Positions 7,400-14,430 of a DNA stretch of 27,232 bases are shown here, one piece after another. Under the pieces are notes generated by a model. That model worked only from the letters and a program-made list of their open reading frames with translations, had not been told where the DNA came from and did not search any database. The stretch lies in NCBI GenBank assembly GCA_002362155.1, contig DETN01000161.1, forward strand, positions 1 to 27,232, read 5' to 3'. Position numbers and translations under genes: made by a program. How positions within the stretch are numbered: the stretch's first letter is position 1; each line of letters opens with the position of its first letter. Origin of the DNA: Lachnospiraceae bacterium UBA3287 (GTDB taxonomy: Bacteria > Bacillota > Clostridia > Lachnospirales > Lachnospiraceae).

Positions 7400-8497
7400 T
7401 TATCCGCGCATGCCCACCGAAAGCACACACCCTATGCCGGCAAAGAGGCTGACCAGACTGGTCAGACCGTAGCTGACAAAAGGAAGCGGTATGCCGGTAT
7501 TGGGCAGGAGCCCTATGGTAACAAAGATATTGATGAAGCCCTGAAAACCGATCCAGGCCCCGATGCCGGAGGCCAGTATGCGTCCTCTCAGGTTTCTTGC
7601 CCTGGAAGCAATGGAAAAGCATCTGACACATATGCCCAGGAGCAGAAGCGCGACCAGGCAGCAGCCTATGAAGCCGAATTCCTCGCCGATCACGGCATAG
7701 ATAAAGTCGGTCTGGGCCTGCGAAATAAAACCCGTATTCAGCAGCGAGCTGATGGTCGTCGTGTTGTAGCCCTTGCCCATCAGTCTTCCGGACCCTATGG
7801 CCGTCATGGACTTGATGGTCTGATAGGCGGTGGTAGAAGCGTATTCCTCCGGATGAATCCATGCCAGGATACGGCTCTGCTGATAGGTGTTCAGAAGAGT
7901 CTGATCCGGCTGCAGGATCATAAAGATCAGCAGGGCCGCGCAGGGAATCATCACAGCTATGGCTCCGAAGATGATCTTGTAGTCAAGACCTCCCGCAAAC
8001 AGGAGGCTGCAGACAATGATCATAAAGACCAGAGCCGTGGAAAGATCGGGTTCCTTCACGATCAGAAAGGCCGGAGCAACGGCCAGAGCAAGGACGATCA
8101 CCGGCATCAGAAGCCAGTGTACACTTCTCCTCAATTTTATTATGAGGGCAGAATAAAATAAAATCAATAATAATTTGGCCGCCTCGGAAGGCTGAAAAGT
8201 CAGCCCGCCCAGGGAGATCCATCTGCGGGCGCCGCCTCCGGTGGAGCCGAAAAGGAGGACCGAGACCAGCATAAGAACGGCGAATACATAAAAGCCCCAG
8301 TAGAAATCCAGAAGCTTTCTGTAGTCGATGACCGCCGCGGCGATCAGGGCCAGGATCCCTATGCCCAGTCCCATGACCTGACGGTCCATGAGAGAGGGAG
8401 CGGCGCTTCGGATGGCCAGGATCCCGATCAGGGTCAGGGCCAGCACCATGACGGTCAGAAGAAAATCAAATTTTCTGATGGAAAAATTCTCAAACAT
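7400..8497 (-). CDS. rodA: SEDS-family peptidoglycan polymerase (RodA)
   Basis: A multi-spanning membrane glycosyltransferase that polymerises lipid II for wall elongation, working with a class B PBP. The 365 residues contain about ten membrane segments. Signature blocks are WISLGGLTFQPSEAAKL, KEPDLSTAL (putative catalytic Asp at about 151), the large loop with TAIGSGRLMGKGYN and FIYAVIGEEFGFIG, and the terminal NTGIPLPFVSYGLTSL. AAGGAGAG before the ATG supports the start. It lies 13 bases after the PBP2 gene, which is its expected partner, so RodA is preferred over FtsW or SpoVE. Confidence 0.92.
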   Translation of the reverse strand: MFENFSIRKFDFLLTVMVLALTLIGILAIRSAAPSLMDRQVMGLGIGILALIAAAVIDYRKLLDFYWGFYVFAVLMLVSVLLFGSTGGGARRWISLGGLTFQPSEAAKLLLILFYSALIIKLRRSVHWLLMPVIVLALAVAPAFLIVKEPDLSTALVFMIIVCSLLFAGGLDYKIIFGAIAVMIPCAALLIFMILQPDQTLLNTYQQSRILAWIHPEEYASTTAYQTIKSMTAIGSGRLMGKGYNTTTISSLLNTGFISQAQTDFIYAVIGEEFGFIGCCLVALLLLGICVRCFSIASRARNLRGRILASGIGAWIGFQGFINIFVTIGLLPNTGIPLPFVSYGLTSLVSLFAGIGCVLSVGMRG

Positions 8498-8510
8498 CCT
8501 GCTCTCCTTA

Positions 8511-11390
8511 TCAGTCCACGTTGATGTTGCCGTAGAGCTCCGCGTTCTGAAGAATGGAATCCAGACTGGAATCTCCGGTATAGTAGGACAGGATCATCTG
8601 GGTGACCTGGGCCGCGTAGGTAGATGTATAACCGTAGGCGATCCTGGTGGCACCCGCAATCTCGGGATTGTCGTAGGGCGCGAAGCAGATAAAGAGGGAG
8701 TGGTTGGGCCGGTTGGAAGCGTTCTCGGCAGTACCCGTCTTGCCCGCCACCTGGAAGCTCAGTCTGTAGAAGTAGTTGAGGTCGCGGACGACGCCCCGCA
8801 TGCCTTCGTAGATGGCGTTCCAGTAGTCTTCGGAAAGGGCGACGCCTCCGGTGATCTCGGCGGAATTGAACCGTTCCGTTCCCTGGGGATCGATGATCTT
8901 GTCCACCAGGGTCAGATCGTAGCAGGTGCCCCTGTTGGCAATGGTGGAAACGTATCTGGCAAGGCCCGCGGTGGAATAGGCGTTGTCGGCCTGGCCGATG
9001 GCGGCACGGACGCAGTCGCCTGTGGCCACATGGGGAGCGGCCTCTTCGATCTCCACGCCGGACCTGCGGTTCAGGCCGTACATGGCGGCGTATTTCTGAA
9101 GTCTTTCGATGCCTCTGGCGGAATTATAGCTGTTATCGGTGGAAAAGCTGCCGCTGTCGTCCTTCTGCCCCAGTCTGTAGCCCACTTCATAGAAATACAT
9201 GTTGCAGGAATGGGTGATGGCGCTGGAAAGGGCCAGGGACCCGTGGGAGCTGGGATAGACCCAGCATACAGGGGAGGGATCCTCTTCGTTTCCCACGCCC
9301 TTGCCGATCTTTGTAAAGCCTCTTCCGCAGGAGAAGCGGTCCCTGAGGGTAAGCACGCCCTCTTCCAGACCGGCCGTGGAGGAAACGATCTTGAAGGTGG
9401 AACCGGGCGCCGTGATCTGCTGGGTGGCGTAATCCAGCATGGGATTGGAGGCGTCCTGGGAGATCTTCTTGAAGTAGTCCTGATCCACCCCGTTGGACAG
9501 CAGGTTGTTGTCATAGCCCGGATAGGAGACCAGGGCCAGGACCTGGCCGTTCCTGGGATCTGTCAGAACGCAGGAGGCCGTACAGGGATCCAGGGCCAGC
9601 ATGGCAGGGGTCAGCTGCATGTTCTTGATCCGGTTGACCATAAAGGTATAGGCGGATTCTCTTCCGTTCTTAAAGCTCTCCAGCTCTGCATCGGGCAGGG
9701 ATACGATGCCCTGGTCCAGCAGAAGCTGGCAGACCATCCTGGAATCCAGCGCTTCGTTGACGATCATGTAGCGGTAGATCTTTTTGGCAAGACCCGAACT
9801 GGTCCTGGCGTTTTCCAGGATATAATCGCACAGAGCCTTGTAGACGTCGCTGTCGGAGGAGGACTGCGCATTCAGGTAGGAGGGATCGATCCAGCCGGCG
9901 GAGACCGCATGGGCCAGGAATTCCGAAAGGGAGGCCGACTCGTCTTCGGTCCATCCCACATATACGCTGTCGGTCTTATCGATATTGTCTCTGATCAGGA
10001 CCCCGTTGTTGTAGAGGTAGGTGACCAGGTAGTTCTCGTAGGATTTGTATTCGTTGGAAAGATCGCCGTAGGGAGTCCTGGCGAATTCGATCTCGTTCTG
10101 CAGACCCATGATGACGCCGTCCAGATAGAGCTGGAAGACCTGATAGACCTGCTTTTCCGTTTCGGTGGCGTCCTCCGTCTCGAATTCATCCAGATCCAGG
10201 ATGTTGTTGAAGCATGCCGCGTACACATCGCTGATGGGAATGATGATCTTGCTGGCAGACATCTCCTCGTCGATCACAAAGTCTTCCACCCTGTCCCGGA
10301 TCCGGTCCAGGATGATGTTAGCCAGGCTGGTCTCCAGAATGCGGTAGGCGGCTGCCTGCAGTTCGGAGTCAATGGTCAGATAGACGTCGCTTCCGGATGT
10401 GGATCTGGTCTCGCTGATCAGGCCCAGCTCCCTTCCCAGGGAATCCACGTTGATGGTCCTGCGGCCGCTTGTTCCGTGGAGTTCCTCCTCCATGGAGGCT
10501 TCAATGCCCAGCTTGCCGATGATGTCGCCGCTGCGGTAGTCCTCTCCCTCCGCGGATTTCTCTTCCAGCTCCGCGGCCGAGATCTCGCCCGTGTAGCCCA
10601 GAACGTTGGACATGGTCTCCCCCTGGGTGTAGACGCGCTTTAAGGTCTCCTCCACGGAAACGCCCGACAGAGAGTCGGACATGCGGCGGATCTCCTCAAC
10701 GGTCTCGGGACTGACATCGGAAGCGATGACTGCGGGAATATACTTCTGAAAATAGTTCAGGGAAATCAGATAGCGGCAGATGACGGTATCCAGCAGATGG
10801 AGCTTGCCGGAATAGCCTCCGGTATAGTAGGCGTGGCTGGTATCGATCTCATATCGCTCGGCCAGATCCTCGATGACCCCCTCGGCGGTCCTGGTGCGTT
10901 CCTCGCTGGACAGATCCTCTATATAGGCGTGTCCGTAGACGTCTGCCAGGAAGCGCTGCTGCAGGATCCCCTCGTCCACAAAGCGGTAGCTGCCGCCCAG
11001 GTTCAGGGTGATGCCGAAGTCCCCGGTCATGGTATCCCCGTTCTTTTCCACCGTCAGGATGGTATTGCGGATGGTCTCGTTGAGCAGGGCGTCGGTATCG
11101 TCCTCCTGGGTCGTTTCGTCCCGGATGACGATGTTGTAGGCCGTCTCGTTGTAGGCCAGGAGCTTTCCGCTGCGGTCAAAGATCCTGCCCCGTTCCGCCG
11201 GAACGGCGATCTCTCTGCGGATGCTGGACTGGAATTCGGCCAGATACTCGTCGCCCCGGACGATCTGCAGGACGTAGAGCCGCCCGATCACCAGGACTGT
11301 CAGAAGGACCATGATGATGGAAAGGATGGCCGGACGGTTCTGCCCGAATCTTCTGATCTTCTGTTTCCTTGTGTTTTGGTTATCAGACAT
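8511..11390 (-). CDS. mrdA: Class B penicillin-binding protein 2 (peptidoglycan transpeptidase)
   Basis: Cross-links peptidoglycan, partnered with the adjacent RodA. The 959 residues have a cytosolic basic tail, one membrane anchor (ILSIIMVLLTVLVIGRLYVL), a PBP dimerisation domain (starting near EIAVPAERGRIFDRSGKLLAYNE), and a C-terminal transpeptidase. The three active-site motifs are intact: STFK with Ser at about 664, SCN at about 728-730, and KTGT at about 884-887. Between LQAAAYRILE (about 344) and CVLTDPRNG (about 611) lies an insertion of about 245 residues, mostly helical-looking and acidic; the usual PBP2 has only a short helix there, which explains the extra length. The start overlaps the radC stop by eight bases. 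Confidence 0.94.
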   Translation of the reverse strand: MSDNQNTRKQKIRRFGQNRPAILSIIMVLLTVLVIGRLYVLQIVRGDEYLAEFQSSIRREIAVPAERGRIFDRSGKLLAYNETAYNIVIRDETTQEDDTDALLNETIRNTILTVEKNGDTMTGDFGITLNLGGSYRFVDEGILQQRFLADVYGHAYIEDLSSEERTRTAEGVIEDLAERYEIDTSHAYYTGGYSGKLHLLDTVICRYLISLNYFQKYIPAVIASDVSPETVEEIRRMSDSLSGVSVEETLKRVYTQGETMSNVLGYTGEISAAELEEKSAEGEDYRSGDIIGKLGIEASMEEELHGTSGRRTINVDSLGRELGLISETRSTSGSDVYLTIDSELQAAAYRILETSLANIILDRIRDRVEDFVIDEEMSASKIIIPISDVYAACFNNILDLDEFETEDATETEKQVYQVFQLYLDGVIMGLQNEIEFARTPYGDLSNEYKSYENYLVTYLYNNGVLIRDNIDKTDSVYVGWTEDESASLSEFLAHAVSAGWIDPSYLNAQSSSDSDVYKALCDYILENARTSSGLAKKIYRYMIVNEALDSRMVCQLLLDQGIVSLPDAELESFKNGRESAYTFMVNRIKNMQLTPAMLALDPCTASCVLTDPRNGQVLALVSYPGYDNNLLSNGVDQDYFKKISQDASNPMLDYATQQITAPGSTFKIVSSTAGLEEGVLTLRDRFSCGRGFTKIGKGVGNEEDPSPVCWVYPSSHGSLALSSAITHSCNMYFYEVGYRLGQKDDSGSFSTDNSYNSARGIERLQKYAAMYGLNRRSGVEIEEAAPHVATGDCVRAAIGQADNAYSTAGLARYVSTIANRGTCYDLTLVDKIIDPQGTERFNSAEITGGVALSEDYWNAIYEGMRGVVRDLNYFYRLSFQVAGKTGTAENASNRPNHSLFICFAPYDNPEIAGATRIAYGYTSTYAAQVTQMILSYYTGDSSLDSILQNAELYGNINVD

Positions 11391-12069
11391 CGCTTGTCTC
11401 CAGATATCCCGACTCCCTCATGCTCACATAGCAGTTGTCCCCGATGATCAGGTGGTCCGCCAGTTCTATATCCAGCAGGCGTCCCGCCATCCAGATCTGA
11501 TTGGTCATTTCTATGTCCATTCTGCTGGGGGTGGGATCTCCGCTGGGATGATTGTGGAGCAGGATAATGCTGACGGCTCCCTCCCGCAGGGCCCTGATAT
11601 AGATATCCCGGGGAGAAAGCAGTGTACTGTTTACTGTGCCGATGGTCAGGAGGATCTCCCTGATCAGGGCCATTTTGTTGTCGAGGAGCAGAAGAAAGGT
11701 CTTCTCCTGTTTTTCATGCCGAAGGAGCTCCATATAGTAGTCGGAGACCGCCTCGGGACAGCAGAAGGACAGCTTTTCGGAGGCCTTCTCCATGGAAATG
11801 CGCCTGGACAGCTCCGACAGGCAGAGCAGCTTTACGGCCTTGACCTCTCCGATCCCCTTCATGGCAAGCAGATCCTTCATGGTCAGGTCGTAGAGGACCG
11901 ACAGGCCCGTATTGTCCGGATCCCGGCTGGTCAGGACCTGTCTGGCCAGTTCCGTAGCGCTGACATTGGCGGTCCCGGTCCGAAGGATCACGGCCAGAAG
12001 TTCGGCATTGGTAAGACTCCCGGGCCCGCAGGCCAGAAAGCGTTCGTAGGGTAATTCCTGATGATTCAA
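11383..12069 (-). CDS. radC: RadC-family JAB1/MPN protein
   Basis: RadC (YsxA) proteins combine a helix-hairpin-helix domain with a JAB1/MPN+ metalloprotease-like domain. An early link to DNA repair is disputed and the true role is unsettled. Visible are YERFLACGPGSLTNAELLAVILRTGT, the HhH-like LLAMKGIGEVKAVKL, and the metal motif HNHPSGDPTPS followed by the conserved Asp. I start it at the TTG at 12069, five bases after GGAAAGGAAG. That gives the usual N-terminus just ahead of the PYERFL block. The longer ATG at 12129 adds 20 residues that do not resemble the family. It lies in the mut-PBP2 run and overlaps the PBP2 start by eight bases. Confidence 0.9.
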   Translation of the reverse strand: MNHQELPYERFLACGPGSLTNAELLAVILRTGTANVSATELARQVLTSRDPDNTGLSVLYDLTMKDLLAMKGIGEVKAVKLLCLSELSRRISMEKASEKLSFCCPEAVSDYYMELLRHEKQEKTFLLLLDNKMALIREILLTIGTVNSTLLSPRDIYIRALREGAVSIILLHNHPSGDPTPSRMDIEMTNQIWMAGRLLDIELADHLIIGDNCYVSMRESGYLETSDV

Positions 12070-12191
12070 ATTGTCTTCCTTTCCGGAAAGAAGCAGTTTC
12101 TGATTCAACCCAAAAGAGCCATGAAGCATCTACTGCCCCACAGCATTTCTTCTGGTTCCTCCGGAAAGAAGACCCGTATCCATTTTTTATT

Positions 12192-13478
12192 TTATAAAGT
12201 GACAAGACCCCGGTCAAGCATATTCTGAAGGGTTTTGAGGATGCCCAGCTTGGCGTGGGGCCAGGTCATGCCGCCCTGGAAATATACGCTGTAGGGCTCC
12301 TTGATGGGGCCGTCCGCGGAAAGCTCGATGGAGGAGCCGGATACAAAGGCGCCGGCCGCCATGATCACGTCCGAGTCATAGCCGGGCATAGGCGCCGGCT
12401 GGGCGTCCACGTAGGAATCCACCGGGGAGGCGGACTGGATACCCTGGCAGAAGGCGATGACGCCTTTTGGATCGTGGAAGGTGATGGCCTGGATGATATC
12501 GTGCCTCTCCTCTTTTCCGTCCGGAAGGACGTCGAATCCCAGTCTTTCGTAGCAGTTTGCGGCAAAGATGGCTCCCTTCATGGCTGCTGCCACCACCACA
12601 GGACCCATGAAGAAGCCCTGATAGAAGGAAGGCAGAACGTCCAGGGAAGCCCCCACTTCCTTGCCAAGGCCGGGAGAAGTCAGACGGACCGCCGCGTTCT
12701 CCACACACTCCCTGGTGCCGGCGATATAGCCTCCGATGGGAGCCAGGCCGCCGCCGGGGTTCTTAATGAGAGAGCCCACGATCATGTCGGCCCCCAGATC
12801 CGAGGGCTCGATCCGCTCTGTGAATTCGCCGTAGCAGTTGTCCACCATGCATATCACGTCGGGCCGTCTCTCCTTGATAAAGGAAATGGCTGTACCGATC
12901 TGCGTGACCGACAGGGTCCTTCTGGTCTGATAGCCCTTAGACCTCTGGATGGTCACCAGGCGGATCCTTTTGTCCTCCAGGGCCTTTTCGATGGCCGGAT
13001 AATCAAAGTCGTCATTTACCAGGTCTACCTGGGTATAGGAGATGCCGTATTCCGCCAGAGACCCTCTGGAGGGCCTGATGCCGATCACCTCCTCCAGGGT
13101 GTCATAGGGCTTTCCGGCCGCTGACATAAGCACGTCCCCCGGCCGCAGATTGCTCATAAGAGCCAGCGCCAGGGCATGGGTCCCGCAGGTGATCTGGGGC
13201 CTTACCAGGGCGTCCTCCGTATGGAAGTAGGAGGCGTAGACCTGCTCCAGGCCGTCTCTTCCTATGTCGTCGTAGCCGTAGCCCGTGGTCCCCTTGAGAT
13301 GGGCTTCTCCCACATGGGCCTCCTGCATGGCCTTTATGACCCGCAGCTGGTTGTATTCCGCCGTCTCGTCGATGGCGTCGAACCTCTCCTTCAGGCCCTC
13401 CAGGACAGGTTCCGCAAAGGCAAGGACCCTGTCGGAGATTCCAAAGGCCTTATAAATGCTTTCTCTTGTGTCGCTCAT
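12192..13478 (-). CDS. Methionine gamma-lyase-family PLP enzyme (formerly 'aluminium resistance protein')
   Basis: A fold-type I pyridoxal-phosphate enzyme of the Cys/Met metabolism superfamily, Met_gamma_lyase subgroup. Its exact substrate is not established. The PLP lysine is in VGSLIKNPGGGLAPIGGYIAG. The N-terminal EYNQLRVIKAMQEAHVGEAH and GYGYDDIGRDGLEQVYA blocks, GTHALALAL, and MVDNCYGEF (PLP-ring Asp) are all typical. The ATG at 13478 overlaps the miaA stop as TGATG. An ATG four codons upstream (13490) is possible but has its purine-rich site too close. The adjacency to miaA and mutL is common in Lachnospiraceae and suggests co-transcription, not a shared pathway. Confidence 0.88.
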   Translation of the reverse strand: MSDTRESIYKAFGISDRVLAFAEPVLEGLKERFDAIDETAEYNQLRVIKAMQEAHVGEAHLKGTTGYGYDDIGRDGLEQVYASYFHTEDALVRPQITCGTHALALALMSNLRPGDVLMSAAGKPYDTLEEVIGIRPSRGSLAEYGISYTQVDLVNDDFDYPAIEKALEDKRIRLVTIQRSKGYQTRRTLSVTQIGTAISFIKERRPDVICMVDNCYGEFTERIEPSDLGADMIVGSLIKNPGGGLAPIGGYIAGTRECVENAAVRLTSPGLGKEVGASLDVLPSFYQGFFMGPVVVAAAMKGAIFAANCYERLGFDVLPDGKEERHDIIQAITFHDPKGVIAFCQGIQSASPVDSYVDAQPAPMPGYDSDVIMAAGAFVSGSSIELSADGPIKEPYSVYFQGGMTWPHAKLGILKTLQNMLDRGLVTL

Positions 13479-14428
13479 CAGAATTTCCATTCCTCTCTTA
13501 TTGTCTTTTCCATGTCGTCAATGCAGGCTTTTCTGTCCGGATACCGGTCCACACAGATCCATCTTACGTCCCGCTCCCTGCGGAACCAGGAAAGCTGGCG
13601 TTTGGCAAAGTGGCGGGTATCCCTCTTGATGATGTAGACGGCCTCCTCCATGCTGATCTCTCCGGACAGGGCGTTCAGGATCTGCCGGTAGCCCAGGCCC
13701 TGCATGGAAACGTCCGATGCGGTCAGTCCCTTTTCCCCAAGGGCTTTTACCTCCTCCACCAGGCCCTTTTCCATCATCAGGTCCACTCTCCTGTCGATCC
13801 TTTCATACAGAAGCTTCCTGTCCATGGTAAGGACGAAAAAGAGGGCGTCATAGGCGCTGTCTCTCCCCCTCTGCTCTCTGTTATGGTCCGAAATGCGGGA
13901 TCCGCCGGATTCCCGGTGGAATTCCAGGGCCCGGATCACCCTTTTTACGTTGTTGGGATGGATGGCCTCGGCCGCCGCGGGATCCGCTTCGGAAAGGAGG
14001 CTGTGCAGGTATTCCGGACCTTTTTCCAGAGCCAGCTGCTGCAGTTCCTGCCGGTAGGAGGAATTGTCCTCCATTTCGGTAAAATCTATGTCATAGAGGA
14101 CGGACTGGATATAAAAGCCGGTGCCCCCGCACAGGATGGGCAGCATGCCTTTTGCCTGTACTTCCTCTATGGCCTTCCTGGCTCTTTTCTGGAACTCCAC
14201 CACGTTCCATTCCTCCGAAGGATCCATGCAGTCGATCAGGTAGTGGGGAACGCCCCGCATCTCTTCCCTGGTCACCTTGGCGGATCCTATGTCCATGCCC
14301 TTATAGACCTGCATGGAATCGGCGGAGATGACGGCACCGTTCAGTCTGAGGGCCAGTTCCACCGCCGTATCGGATTTTCCGCTGGCCGTGGGGCCTGCTA
14401 TGATCAGTAATTTTGCTTTGTCTGACAT
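13478..14428 (-). CDS. miaA: tRNA dimethylallyltransferase
   Basis: Transfers a dimethylallyl group to N6 of A37 in tRNAs that read codons starting with U. MiaB, encoded upstream in the same run, then methylthiolates it. The 316 residues match the family. The P-loop AGPTASGKSDTA is at about 11-22, followed by SADSMQVYKGMDIGSAK, GVPHYLIDCMDPSEEW, the ILCGGTGFYI motif and the C-terminal RDTRHFAKRQLSWFRRE. It begins two bases after the mutL stop with only a weak ribosome site, so translation is probably coupled. Confidence 0.96.
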   Translation of the reverse strand: MSDKAKLLIIAGPTASGKSDTAVELALRLNGAVISADSMQVYKGMDIGSAKVTREEMRGVPHYLIDCMDPSEEWNVVEFQKRARKAIEEVQAKGMLPILCGGTGFYIQSVLYDIDFTEMEDNSSYRQELQQLALEKGPEYLHSLLSEADPAAAEAIHPNNVKRVIRALEFHRESGGSRISDHNREQRGRDSAYDALFFVLTMDRKLLYERIDRRVDLMMEKGLVEEVKALGEKGLTASDVSMQGLGYRQILNALSGEISMEEAVYIIKRDTRHFAKRQLSWFRRERDVRWICVDRYPDRKACIDDMEKTIREEWKF

Positions 14429-14430
14429 AT

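Noticed and set aside
8388..10643. 751-codon open frame on the plus strand opposite PBP2
   Set aside because: It is antisense to an unmistakable PBP2 with intact catalytic motifs, has no ribosome site or recognisable domain, and its Gly/Val/His-rich composition is what the antisense of this codon use produces.
12130..12191. Hairpin and T-rich stretch between radC and the PLP enzyme gene, considered as a terminator
   Set aside because: On the transcribed minus strand the T-rich plus-strand stretch reads as A-rich and precedes the imperfect hairpin, so no intrinsic terminator is formed.
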